Positions 51,148-60,531 of a DNA stretch of 64,000 nt are shown in pieces. Where the stretch lies: contig NZ_JACHIN010000010.1 in NCBI RefSeq assembly GCF_014203235.1, positions 310,001 through 374,000 on the forward strand, given 5' to 3'. Origin of the DNA: Nonomuraea endophytica (GTDB taxonomy: Bacteria > Actinomycetota > Actinomycetes > Streptosporangiales > Streptosporangiaceae). Position numbers and translations under genes: made by a program. The notes under the pieces are model-generated. The model saw only the letters and a list, made by a program, of their open reading frames with translations. It was not told where the DNA came from and did no database searches. Numbering within the stretch: the first letter of the stretch is position 1; each line of letters begins with the position of its first letter.

Positions 51148-51440
51148 GTCGGGCCGCCTTCCAGCGCGCGTGTCGACGAGGGCGTCGGCGGCGTCTTCGG
51201 GGTGCCGGTAGCTTGGGCCGAGAATCCAGCGAACCTGCCTCTGACCTGCGACTATTCCAGCTCTAGGATGATCGACGATCTCTGCCGCCAGTGTTCGTGC
51301 CGGTTCTGGCGCTTACATGGCGGCTGGTGGGGGTTGGCGAACCCGTTCTCTGTGGTGAGCAGCTGGAACGGCTGCGGCCGGATGGGGAAACTCCCGATCA
51401 GCCGAGGGACGTTGCCCGGCCCCGTCTGTTGTTGTTCGTG
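51148..51440. other. Gap without a supportable gene
   Basis: A remnant of the mobile-element boundary between the relaxase start and the esterase stop. No coding frame has a ribosome site or family match. Confidence 0.4.
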
Positions 51441-52412
51441 CTATGTGGAGGCGGGGGGACGGTGCGGGGAGGAGGGCGCCTGCTCGCTTGGCAGATGACG
51501 GCGCTGCGCCTTGGTGAGTTCTGCCAGGGCGAGGGCGGTGTCGGAGAACAGGCCGGGCACGTTGGCGAAGCCGTGCACCATCCGGGGATAGTCGAACAGG
51601 TCGACCGGGACTCCGGCTTGCCGCAGGCGCTCGGCGTACCAGACGCCGTCGTCGTGGAGCGGATCGTGGCCGGCTACGACGATCGCCGCGAGCGGCAGTC
51701 CTCTGTGGTCGGTCGCGTGAAGGGGCGAAACCCCTGGGTCCGTGCGGTTGATGCCGGGGGGCAGGTAGTGGTGGTAGGCGTTGCGGACACCGGCCGCAGT
51801 GAGCCAGGGGGCGTTGGCGTTGACGCGATGCGACGGCGCCGACATGGTGGCGTCTGTGGCGGGATAGAGCAGGGCTTGGTGACGGATCGCCGGGCCGCGA
51901 CGATCTCGCGCGAGCAGGGTCACGCCGGCGGCCAGGTTGCCTCCCGCGCTCTCACCGGCCACGGCGATGCGTGCGGCGTCGCCGCCGAGCGCGGCCGCGT
52001 TCTCGCTCACCCAGACGAGCGCGGCGTAGCAGTCCTCAAGGCCGGCGGGGTAGGGATGTGCGGGTGCCAGGCGATAGTCGACCGACACCACGATCGCCCC
52101 AGTCCCTTCCGCGATGGTCGAGCAGATGAAGTCCGCCTCTCGCGGGCTGCCCGACACCCAGCCGCCGCCGTGGAAGTGCACCACCATGGCACCGTTCCCG
52201 GAGGTGGGTGTGTGGATGCGCAGAGTGATCGGGCCGCCTGGCCCGTCGATCACGCGCTGGTGGGTCATGGCTGTCATGCGGCCGCTCTTGGCGCGCGTCT
52301 TCTGCTGTTGCTTGGTCAGCTGCTCGGCCGTGGCCGTGGCCAGCCGGGGCCCGGCCAGCAGCGGGATCTTCCAGATGATGCGGGCGATGAGCGGCGGCTT
52401 GGCGCCTGACAT
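51441..52412 (-). CDS. HSL-family alpha/beta hydrolase (323 aa)
   Basis: The oxyanion motif HFHGGGWVSG, nucleophile AVAGESAGGNLAAGV (GESAGG), acid in AGHDPLHDDG and histidine in MVHGFANV are all present. The N-terminal 50 residues (IARIIWKIPLLAGPRLATAT) form an amphipathic lead. It is 15 bp behind the fucosidase gene on the same strand and would be the last gene of that series. Substrate unknown; a de-esterification step on a sugar or acyl substrate fits the context. Confidence 0.92.
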   Translation of the reverse strand: MSGAKPPLIARIIWKIPLLAGPRLATATAEQLTKQQQKTRAKSGRMTAMTHQRVIDGPGGPITLRIHTPTSGNGAMVVHFHGGGWVSGSPREADFICSTIAEGTGAIVVSVDYRLAPAHPYPAGLEDCYAALVWVSENAAALGGDAARIAVAGESAGGNLAAGVTLLARDRRGPAIRHQALLYPATDATMSAPSHRVNANAPWLTAAGVRNAYHHYLPPGINRTDPGVSPLHATDHRGLPLAAIVVAGHDPLHDDGVWYAERLRQAGVPVDLFDYPRMVHGFANVPGLFSDTALALAELTKAQRRHLPSEQAPSSPHRPPAST

Positions 52413-52427
52413 GCTGTCTCCCCCTCT

Positions 52428-53777
52428 TTATACGGAACGAAGGTCGAACGTCACCTGGAGCGGGGTGGCGGCAGGGTTGACCGGCATGGTGAGGATGACA
52501 CCCTTGTCGGCCACCTGCGCCGATGCTGGCATACCGCCGGTGAAACGGGCCGATCCCGCGTCGATGCGGGCAGGATCTGTCTCGAGTGTCACGGCGGATG
52601 CGGTGGTCGAGATGAAGGCGTGGACCTGCCGGCCGGTTCGCGTCCAACGCACCCAGGGCTCGGCGGCGGGTTTGGCGATGTCGCCGGTGACGGGGGTCGA
52701 TCCGAACACCGATGGACCGTTGACCGCGTTCCACGTGGCGAGCTCGGTGAGGGTTCTGCGTTGCAGGGTGGGTACGGTTCCGTCCTGCGTCAGCCCGACG
52801 TTGAGCAGCAGGTTGCCGCCGCGCGAGACGACGTCGACGAAGTGCCGGATCGCTTCGGGGCCGCTCAGGCAATGGCTCTCGTCCTCCTGCTGGTTGTAGC
52901 CGAAGGAGTAGCCGGTGCCGCGCGTGTTCTCCCACATGCCCGCGCCCTCGATGGCGCGCCCGTGCTGATACTCGCTCGTACGGAAGTCCCAGTGGGTCTC
53001 GCCCCACCGGTCGTTGACGACACCGTCCGGGGCAGCGGCGTAGAAGGCTTCGAACAGGCGCACGAGGCTTTTGGGTCCCTCGGGCTTGCCGGCGTCCGGC
53101 CATTCGATGTCGCCCCAGAGCACGTCCGGCCGGTAGCGGGCGATCAGGGCGGACACATGATCGTAGGCATAGTCGGCGTAGGCCCGGTCGATCGGGCGCG
53201 CGGCGAAGGAGGTCTCGTCGGTGATGGGCGGGCTGTGGCTGAAGTGCCAGTCGAGTCCGCCGGAGTAGTACACGCCGAACCGCATGCCGGCCGCGCGCGC
53301 CGCCGTACCGAACTCACCGATGAGATCTCGGCGCGGACCGCGATGCACCGTGTTGCGTTCGCCCGTGCCGGGCGCCTCCCACAGGGTGACGCCGTCGTGG
53401 TGCTTGGCCGTCGGCACGACGTAGCCGGCGCCAGTGGCGGCGATGAGTGCCATGAACTCCCCGGCGTCGAAGTTCTTGGCCGTCCATTGGTCGAGGAAGT
53501 CGTCGTAGGGCGCGCCGCCGTGCACGTCGCGGTGGTGTTCGGCCGCGGGGCTGCCGGGCACGCGGATGGTGTTGTGGTACCACTCGGCGTAGGGGTTGTG
53601 CTTGAAGAAGTGCGCCAGGTCCATCGTGCCGGACGCGCCGATCGGCTCCGCCCACGCGGGCACCGAGAAGGGTCCCCAATGAACGAAGATGCCGAGTTTG
53701 GCGTCGCTGAACCAGCGTGGCGTCTCTCGCTCGAACTTGCGGTACGGCTCCGCTCGCTGCGGGGCGTCTTGGAACAT
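52428..53777 (-). CDS. Alpha-L-fucosidase, GH29 (449 aa)
   Basis: Family signatures are WFSDAKLGIFVHWGPFSVPAW at the N-terminus, VPTAKHHDGVTLWEAPGT, and VLWGDIEWPDAGK, in which the aspartate after LWG is the catalytic nucleophile. The C-terminal 110 residues form a beta-sandwich (WVRWTRTGRQVHAFISTTAS). No signal peptide, so it acts on imported glycosides in the cytosol or is released otherwise. It lies 24 bp after the acyl-CoA synthetase gene, an unusual partner. Confidence 0.93.
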   Translation of the reverse strand: MFQDAPQRAEPYRKFERETPRWFSDAKLGIFVHWGPFSVPAWAEPIGASGTMDLAHFFKHNPYAEWYHNTIRVPGSPAAEHHRDVHGGAPYDDFLDQWTAKNFDAGEFMALIAATGAGYVVPTAKHHDGVTLWEAPGTGERNTVHRGPRRDLIGEFGTAARAAGMRFGVYYSGGLDWHFSHSPPITDETSFAARPIDRAYADYAYDHVSALIARYRPDVLWGDIEWPDAGKPEGPKSLVRLFEAFYAAAPDGVVNDRWGETHWDFRTSEYQHGRAIEGAGMWENTRGTGYSFGYNQQEDESHCLSGPEAIRHFVDVVSRGGNLLLNVGLTQDGTVPTLQRRTLTELATWNAVNGPSVFGSTPVTGDIAKPAAEPWVRWTRTGRQVHAFISTTASAVTLETDPARIDAGSARFTGGMPASAQVADKGVILTMPVNPAATPLQVTFDLRSV

Positions 53778-53801
53778 GGTTTCTCCGTTTTGGGATGGCG
53801 G

Positions 53802-55423
53802 CTAGAGGCTTGAAGCTGAACGTCGCAGCAGGAAACGCTGGATCTTGCCGCTGGGCGTTTGGGCAGTTCCGGCAGGAAGTGGATGGCCCGCGGGTAGGCG
53901 TGGGCGGCGAAGCGCGTCTTGACCGATCGCTGGAGTTCGGCGACGAGTTCTCCGCTGGGCTGGACAGTGGGCCGGAGCACGACGAAGGCGACGAGCACCT
54001 CGCCACGTAGGTCGTCGGGTGCACCGACCACCGCCACCTCGGCGACGGCCTCGTGCCGGGCGAGCACGCTTTCGACGTCGAACGGTCCGATGCGGTAGCC
54101 GGCCATCACGATGACGTCGTCGTCGCGGGCGGCGAAGAACAGGTGACCGTCCTGGTCCGTGGCCGCGGTGTCGCCGGTGTAGTACCAGCGGCGGTCGCGG
54201 CTGAACCGTTGAGCCGTATGGTCGGGCGCGTCCTGGTAGCCGGAGAACCACATCAGGGGGCTGTTGGCGCAGTTGACCGCGACTCGGCCGATCTCGCCTG
54301 GTTCGGCGGGGGTGTCGTCGTCGAGGCGTAGTGTCTGGACCGTCCATCCGGGAAGGGCGCGTCCCATGGACCCGGGTGGCGATGGGCTGCGCAGGGCCGG
54401 ATGCCAGGCGTTGGCGATCACCATGCCGAGCTCGGTCTGTCCGTAGTGGTCCAGGACGGGCACACCCAGAGTCTGTTCGGCCCAGGGGCTGACTTCGGGG
54501 GTGAGCGGCTCGCCTGCGGAGGAGCAGTGTCGCAGCCGCAGGCCGCCCGGGACCGGAGTGTCGGCCTGTCGCAGGGCCCGGTACACGGTCGGCGCCGCCG
54601 CGAAGTTGGTGACCGCGAAGCGCGACAGCACCGACCAGGTCAACTCGGCGGAGAACCCGGCGTGCAGCAGGAGGCTGGTCCGGCCGAGGGCGAGCGGAGC
54701 GACGATGGCGTAGTACAGGCCGTAGGCCCAGCCGGGATCGGCGGCGTTCCAGAACACGTCCGAAGGCTGATGGTCCAGGCCGTACTCCTGATACATCGCC
54801 AGCGCCGCGACGGCGCGCAGCGGGACGGGCACGCCCTTGGGCGATCCGGTCGTGCCGGAGGTGAACAACTCGATCAGGGGCGCATCGCCTCCGGCGGCGA
54901 CATCGCGTTCCAGTGGCGGGTGGCCGGCGACCAACTCGGCGAAGGCCAGATCCTCGCCGACGGCCGGCCCGGTGCTGATGACCTGCCACGGGGGGTTCGC
55001 GGGAAGGTCGGGGGACGGGTCGAGTTTGGCGCGCTGGTCGGTGTCGGTGATCACCACCTTGGTGGCGTTGCCGGTGATCCGGATCGCGATCGCCGACGGT
55101 GCGAACGCGGTGAACAAGGGCACGTGGACCGCGCCCAGCCGCCAGATGGCCAGCAGGGCGACGACCAGTTCGGCGGACTTGCCCATCAGCGTGGCGACCC
55201 GGTCTCCCCGGCCCACGCCCAGCTTCGCCAAGGCGCCGGCCAGGCGGGCCGAGGACTCGCGCAGTTCGCCGAACGTCAGATCCCGGCCGGACAGGTCCGG
55301 CTCGACGACGGTGAACGCCACGGCGTCGGCCGGGTACCTGTCACACAGCAGCTGCGCCGCGCAGGCCCGCGCCGAGCCGAAGCTCGCGAGCAACTGCTCC
55401 ATGCGCTGTTTCGGGCTGGTCAT
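53802..55423 (-). pseudogene. Acyl-CoA synthetase (AMP-binding), one-base frameshift near the 3' end
   Basis: The start MTSPKQRMEQ follows AAGGAG. Motifs: LFTSGTTGSPKGVP (AMP binding), YGQTELG, and YYTGDTAATDQDGHLFF. The last block should read ELPKTPSGKIQRFLLRRSASSL ending at TAG 53802. The actual frame gives ELPKRPAARS because the A-run of the lysine/threonine codons (complement TTT at 53858-53860) is one base short. This removes the catalytic lysine of PSGK and extends the frame across the fucosidase gene to 53144. A sequencing error is possible. Confidence 0.82.
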
Positions 55424-55505
55424 CGCACTCCTTGAACACACCGTGAATCGACGCGTACGGTTAACCGCATGTTTCCCGGGCCGAGCCGGGGTGGACTACC
55501 CCCGG

Positions 55506-55537
55506 ATGAGGGGAGGCCCCGCGGCGGCGCCCCTCAT
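55506..55537 (+). promoter_or_regulatory. Hairpin in the leader of the GAF-like/LuxR gene
   Basis: The arms ATGAGGGG and CCCCTCAT are 16 bases apart, and GC-rich loop bases can pair further. It ends 14 bp before the GTG start at 55552, ahead of the GAGGAGG ribosome site. It could shape translation or serve as an operator in the gap divergent from the acyl-CoA synthetase gene. Confidence 0.45.
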
Positions 55538-55551
55538 GCCGAGGAGGCGCC

Positions 55552-56421
55552 GTGATCACCGGCCCGACGTCGCCGGCCGACGACAGCCGGCTGATCGGCC
55601 GCGCCCTGGCCGTCCTGCGCGACAGCACCGGGTTGCCACTCGCCTTTGGCGGCGTGGTCACCGCACGCGGGCAGGTACGGCTCGAAGAGTTCGCCGGCAT
55701 CACCAACGGCGCGTTGCGCGGCGTGGTGCTCAACTTCGGCCTCGGTCTCGGCGGCAAGGTGGTCGCCCTGCGGCGCCCGCTGGCGGTCAACGACTACGTC
55801 GCCACCGACCGGATCAGCCACGAGTACGACCGCGTGATCACCGCCGAAGGCCTGCGCGCCATGGTGGCGGCACCGGTCGTGGTGCGCCGCACGGTGCGCG
55901 CGGTGATGTACGGAGCGGTGCACCAGCCCCTGCCGCTCGGCGATCGCGCCGTCCAGGCGGTAGTGAGCGCCGCCCGCGACCTGGAGCAGGAGCTGGCGGT
56001 GCGTGACGAGATCGCCCGCCACCTGGCGTGGCTCGGCGAGCGCAGGACCACGGCGGAACAGGCGCCGGCGCCCATGACGCACCAGTGGGAGAAGGTCCGG
56101 CAGGCGTACGCGGAACTGCGCGTCCTGGCGCAGCAGATCACCGACCCGGACACGCGTGAGCGGTTCGACGCCGCGTGCGACAAGCTCGCCGCCGCACGCC
56201 ATTCCGCCGACGGCCCCATCGCCGGGCCGGCGCTGTCGCCCCGGGAACTGGACGTGCTGGCCTGCGTCGCCGTCGGGCAGAGCAACACCGACGCCGCCGC
56301 CGAGCTCGGCCTCAGCGTGGAGACGGTGAAGAGCTACCTGCGCAGCGCCACCCGCAAGCTCGGATCCCGCTCCCGCCTGGAAGCGGTCGTCGCCGCCCGT
56401 CGCCTCGGTCTCCTGCCGTAG
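55552..56421 (+). CDS. LuxR-type regulator with GAF-like sensor (289 aa)
   Basis: GAGGAGG precedes the GTG start. Residues 10-140 look like a GAF domain (ALAVLRDSTGLPLAFGGVVT, GLGLGGKVVALRRPLAVNDY, LRAMVAAPVVVRRTVRAVMY). The C-terminal HTH is LSPRELDVLACVAVGQSNTDAAAELGLSVETVKSYLRSATRKLG. This regulator type is regularly divergent from acyl-CoA synthetase genes in actinobacteria and presumably senses an acyl or aromatic ligand. Confidence 0.88.
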   Translation: MITGPTSPADDSRLIGRALAVLRDSTGLPLAFGGVVTARGQVRLEEFAGITNGALRGVVLNFGLGLGGKVVALRRPLAVNDYVATDRISHEYDRVITAEGLRAMVAAPVVVRRTVRAVMYGAVHQPLPLGDRAVQAVVSAARDLEQELAVRDEIARHLAWLGERRTTAEQAPAPMTHQWEKVRQAYAELRVLAQQITDPDTRERFDAACDKLAAARHSADGPIAGPALSPRELDVLACVAVGQSNTDAAAELGLSVETVKSYLRSATRKLGSRSRLEAVVAARRLGLLP

Positions 56422-56439
56422 GAAAACAGGGACAGCTCC

Positions 56440-57134
56440 TTATCCGGCTGCGTGAGGGCCTTGGCCGAGGGCGGATGCGTTGATGTCCCGGCTCCGGAGT
56501 ACGGCGTGGGGCGCACCGTCGTGGGCAACGTTGATCATGGCGAGGCCGAGGTGTTCGGTGGTGGTGACGTGGTGGGGCGCCAATCTTCCCAGCAGGGGAT
56601 AGAGGGGAGTGGTCACCGCGTACAGGACAGGGTATCGGCGGGTTCTGGAGGTGATGCCGTGCGGCGGCTGGACGTATTCGGGGCGGAAGATGTACGTGCG
56701 CATCGGCAGCGTGAGCAGGTGGTTCTCGGTCCTGCCCCTGACCCGGGCCCACATGATCGGCCCTGTTCGGAGCTGTCGGCTCCCTGGCCGGAGACGTGCA
56801 CGAAGGTGAGGTCCGGGTTCACCGCGGACAGGGCGCGGGCCACGGTGAGGGCCAGGTCATGGGTGATGCGTGTGTAGGCTTCCTCGGCCATGCCCGCGGA
56901 GGAGACGCCGAGGCAGAAGAAGCAGGCGTCATACCCGGACAGTTCATCGTCGGCGCCGGCCCGGGTCATCAGCTCTGCCAGGTCCCCGTGGACGATCTCC
57001 CGTAGCTTCGGATGCGTGATGCCCGTCGGCGCACGGCCGATCACCAGAACCTCGGTCACCCTGTTGTCGCGCGGGCACTCGCGCAGCACGCCCTGACCGA
57101 CCATGCCTGTCGCTCCGAAAACCATCGCCTTCAT
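56440..57134 (-). pseudogene. NmrA/epimerase-like protein gene with a one-base frameshift
   Basis: The 5' part MKAMVFGATGMVGQGVLREC is a GxTGxxG Rossmann start, leading to TFVHVSGQGADSSEQGRS. The match then continues in another frame: MWARVRGRTENHLLTLPMRT, YIFRPEYVQPPHGITSRTR, VTTTEHLGLAMINVAHDGAP and SRDINAS, ending at 56440. Loss of one base near 56752 (CGATC-ATGTGG instead of CGATCG-ATGTGG) accounts for it. The start at 57134 has AAAGG seven bases upstream. Confidence 0.8.
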
Positions 57135-57206
57135 CAGCATGCCTTTCGTGGGGCACCTCGCGTGGAGGGAACCCAGACCTCAAAATCTCTATTTGAGGCC
57201 GTCGAT

Positions 57207-58700
57207 TTACTTCGGGCAGCTGGCGTCGGGGGCAGGGACCTTGCTGCGGAGAAGGTAGTCCTCGACGTGGTTGGTCACGCAGGGTCCGCCGGTGGGGTAG
57301 GAGCCGTGGCTGTCGCCTTCGTAGGTGAGGATGACGGCGTTCTTGAGCTTGCGGGCGAGCCGCGCGGCTCCGGCGGGCGGTGCGGCGGCGTCGTTCGTGG
57401 CCGTGATCACCAGTATGGGAGCGGATCCGGTGTAGTTGATCGTCTGTCCCGCGGGCTGGTATGGGACGGGCCATTGTGAGCAGACGGCGCTGTAGGCGAA
57501 GGGGGATCGCATGGGCCCGAACAGCGGCGACCGGCGGGTGAGTCCGGCCTCTTGCCGCGCCAGTTCAGCGGGCGTCGATCGGCCCGGCAGGTCGACGCAC
57601 TGCGTCGCGTAGTCTGCCAGCGCTGCCCTGAACGGGCTGCCCGGAGGGTAGCTGCCGTCGGCGGCCCGTCCGATGACGGCGTCCGCTGCCTCCAGCACGG
57701 GGGATCCCTTACCGCGGATGGCCTGGACGAGCGCGGACTCTAGTTCCCCCCACAGCGTGGGCGCGGCCGCGAGAGTGAGGACGTTCGTCGCCTGGGCCGC
57801 GGTGAGCGTGCGCTTGCCCACCTTGAGCGGTTGCCGGACGAGCCGCTGAATCCACCCTCTGATGGTGCGGTCGGCGGTGGCGGCGTCGCGGCCCAGCTCG
57901 CAGCCGTCCTTGACGCATCCGGCCAGAAAGCGCTCGTAGGGTTCCTGGCTGATACGACTGAGCAGCGCCCCCACGTCCTGGAGCGACAAGTCGGGGCTGA
58001 CACCGGCGTCGAGCACCATCCGGCCGACCCTGGCCGGGAACTTCGTGGCGTACAGGCCGCCCAGGATGGTCCCGTAGGACAGGCCGTAGTAGGTGAGCTT
58101 GTCCTGCCCGAGGGCCGCGCGCACGCGGTCCAGGTCTCCGGCCACGTTGGCGAGCCCGGCGTGCGGCATGATCCGGCCCGACTCCTTCTCGCAGGCGCGG
58201 ATGAAGGCCGCGTTCGCGCGCAGGAACCTCGTGCGCGCGGCGGGGCCCTGGATGCCGGGGTCAAGGGCGAGGAAGCGATCCGCCGTCCGGTCTGATCCAC
58301 AGCTCAGCGGCACCGACCCGCCGGAGCCGCGCCGGTCGAAGCTGACCAGGTCGTAACGGGTGCGCAGGGCCGCGTACTGGGGCACGCGGGCGGCGAAGTC
58401 GAGCACGTCGTGGCCGCCACCACCGAAGTTGAACACCATCGAGCCCACGCGCTCCCCGGTGGCCTTGGCGCGGATCAACGCGAGGTCGATCGTGCCTTTC
58501 CCGGGCGCGCCATGATCGAGGGGTACGGCCAGCTTGCCGCACTCCAGGTCCTTCGCCGGCTCCGGCAGGCTCGTACATCTTCCCCAGGAGATCGCGGGCG
58601 CGGCGGCGTTGGCGGTGACCGGGTTGAGGGCCGTGCTCAGCACGGCTAGGGCGCACGCCGCGAGCAGCGCGCGACGTCGAGAGGGAGAAGGGAATGTCAT
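57207..58700 (-). CDS. Secreted alpha/beta hydrolase, TAP-like C-terminal domain (497 aa)
   Basis: The signal peptide MTFPSPSRRRALLAACALAV ends near NAAA-APAIS. The nucleophile is S208 in YYGLSYGTILGG, the acid in ITATNDAAAPP, and the histidine in GDSHGSYPTGGPC. The proteinase-type segment VPLDHGAPGKGTIDLALIRA and terminal TAP-like domain with paired cysteines match secreted tripeptidyl aminopeptidases and related exported hydrolases. A GGAAGGGTTGGG stretch precedes the ATG. It fits the peptide-uptake genes that follow. Confidence 0.93.
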   Translation of the reverse strand: MTFPSPSRRRALLAACALAVLSTALNPVTANAAAPAISWGRCTSLPEPAKDLECGKLAVPLDHGAPGKGTIDLALIRAKATGERVGSMVFNFGGGGHDVLDFAARVPQYAALRTRYDLVSFDRRGSGGSVPLSCGSDRTADRFLALDPGIQGPAARTRFLRANAAFIRACEKESGRIMPHAGLANVAGDLDRVRAALGQDKLTYYGLSYGTILGGLYATKFPARVGRMVLDAGVSPDLSLQDVGALLSRISQEPYERFLAGCVKDGCELGRDAATADRTIRGWIQRLVRQPLKVGKRTLTAAQATNVLTLAAAPTLWGELESALVQAIRGKGSPVLEAADAVIGRAADGSYPPGSPFRAALADYATQCVDLPGRSTPAELARQEAGLTRRSPLFGPMRSPFAYSAVCSQWPVPYQPAGQTINYTGSAPILVITATNDAAAPPAGAARLARKLKNAVILTYEGDSHGSYPTGGPCVTNHVEDYLLRSKVPAPDASCPK

Positions 58701-58947
58701 GAATCCCAACCCTTCCAAGCCCACGCCCGGCGCGTCGTCCTCCTGGTGAACGATTGTTCGTAGACCAAAGAAGCGGGTCACCGTAGTCGAAGGATGATGC
58801 CGATCTCCGCCGATCAGTGGTCTCCTCGAGGTCGACCGGCGAATGTCCATCTGAACAGGGTGAACATCCGGCAAATGGCGGTCGAGCCGGAGATGATGAC
58901 CTCCCTACTTTTGGTTCCCTGCGCTATCCATCATCAGGAGGTACATC

Positions 58948-60531
58948 ATGTCCCGTCGCCGGAGATTGATCGCGGGAATGTGCGCCGGTGGGCTGGCCCT
59001 GACGGCCTGCGGAGCAGCCGGTGGCGACCGGTCCGGAGGCAACGAGGAACCCAGCCGGGACGGCACCTTCCGGATGGCCGAGTTCGGGAAGATCGCGAGC
59101 TTCAATCCGCTGTCCACCTCGGGCAACCTCTACGCGAGATTCGCCTACGACTCGCTGGTCTTCACCTCCGGCCCCCAGGTTCTTCCCGGGCTTGCGGAGA
59201 AGTGGACTGCCACGGCGACCGAGGCGGCCTTCACCCTGCGCGGCGATGTGACGTGCGACGACGGGACCCGGCTGCGGGCGGCGGACGTGGCCGCGACCCT
59301 GCGCGTCCTGCGGGATCCGAAGTATGCGAGCCAGATCGATCCGTCTCTGCTGGCCGGGCTCCCGAGCTTCACGGTCCGCGCCGACGACGCTGCCAGGTCG
59401 GTCACCGTGCGCACGTCCGCTCCCCACAGCTTCATCGTGCGCATCATCGGCAGCGTGCCGATCGTGTGCCCGAAGGGCTTGGCCGACCTCAAGGCACTCG
59501 ACCAGAGGTCAGCCGGGACGGGCCCGTACGTGCTCAAGGACTATCGCGTGGGCGGCCCGTACACCTACACGGTGCGCAGGGGCTACCGGTGGGGGCCGGG
59601 CGACGCGACCACCGACGCGCCGGGGACACCGGCCACCATCGAGATCAAGCCGCTGAGCGACGTGGGCACGGCGGCGAATCTCCTGCTCACCGGGGGACTC
59701 AACGCGGCCGAAATCAGCGGCCCGCAGGCCGGCCGGCTCGGGGGGCGGCAGTTCGGCCGGGTCGACAGGCCGGCCACGGTGGGCTTCACCCAGTTCAACG
59801 AGCGTACCGGCCGGGCAACCCGGGAGGTGGAGGTCCGCCGGGCCCTGATCGCCGCTGTCGATCTCAACCAGGCGGCCAAGGTGGCCACCGGCGGGAAGGG
59901 CACCCGAGCCATGGCGATCATGCCGAGCGGCACGATGTGCCGGGCCGACACCGTCACCGGCAATCTGCCGAGCCATGACATCACGGCCGCCGGGCAGCTG
60001 CTCGACCAGGCGGGGTGGCGGCGCGGCGCCGACGGTGTCCGGGCCAGGAACGGAAGCCGGCTGAGCATCTCGGTGCTGGTGCCCGCCGACTTCGGGGAGA
60101 CGCTGACCCCGCTGGCCGAGTTCATGATCCGCCAGTGGCGGTCGCTGGGGGTGGACGCCCGGCTCAACGCGCAGCCGCAGGCCGGGCTGGAGAGCACGCT
60201 CACCCGGAGTGCCGACTGGGATGTGTTCGTCTTCGGGCTGGCCGGCGACCAGAAGCTCCCGGTCATCGCAAGGTTCATGGAGAAGCCGCCGCCGGCGGGC
60301 GGCAACATCGGGGCGGTCAGCAACGCCGAGCAGGGCCGCCTCACCGCCGAGGCGCTCACCAGGCCCGAGGGGCAGGCGTGCCCGCTGTGGCAGCGAGCGG
60401 AGGCGGCCTTGATGCGCGACGCCGACGTGCTGCCGGTCGGCGAGGAGAGCATGCAGTTCTTCTCCTGGAAGGCCCGCTTCGACGTCGTCGAGGGCAGGGT
60501 CGTACCGACCAGCATCCGTCTGTTCACCTAG
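58948..60531 (+). CDS. ABC transporter solute-binding lipoprotein, family 5 (527 aa)
   Basis: The lipoprotein signal MSRRRRLIAGMCAGGLALTAC puts the acylated cysteine at 21. SBP_bac_5 features follow: GLAEKWTATATEAAFTLRGD, CDDGTRLRAADVAATLRVLR, GTGPYVLKDYRVGGPYTYTV and VRRALIAAVDLNQAAKVATG. This family delivers oligopeptides or small glycosides to a Dpp/Opp-type permease, though no permease genes are in the window. It is convergent with the S9 genes (8-bp overlap of stops), between a secreted hydrolase and cytosolic peptidases. Confidence 0.93.
   Translation: MSRRRRLIAGMCAGGLALTACGAAGGDRSGGNEEPSRDGTFRMAEFGKIASFNPLSTSGNLYARFAYDSLVFTSGPQVLPGLAEKWTATATEAAFTLRGDVTCDDGTRLRAADVAATLRVLRDPKYASQIDPSLLAGLPSFTVRADDAARSVTVRTSAPHSFIVRIIGSVPIVCPKGLADLKALDQRSAGTGPYVLKDYRVGGPYTYTVRRGYRWGPGDATTDAPGTPATIEIKPLSDVGTAANLLLTGGLNAAEISGPQAGRLGGRQFGRVDRPATVGFTQFNERTGRATREVEVRRALIAAVDLNQAAKVATGGKGTRAMAIMPSGTMCRADTVTGNLPSHDITAAGQLLDQAGWRRGADGVRARNGSRLSISVLVPADFGETLTPLAEFMIRQWRSLGVDARLNAQPQAGLESTLTRSADWDVFVFGLAGDQKLPVIARFMEKPPPAGGNIGAVSNAEQGRLTAEALTRPEGQACPLWQRAEAALMRDADVLPVGEESMQFFSWKARFDVVEGRVVPTSIRLFT

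Noticed and set aside
53144..55441. A 765-residue fusion of an acyl-CoA synthetase with an Arg/Ser/Thr-rich tail
   Set aside because: The tail is the out-of-frame reading of the fucosidase gene after a one-base loss; the proper C-terminus is encoded in another frame just after the shift.
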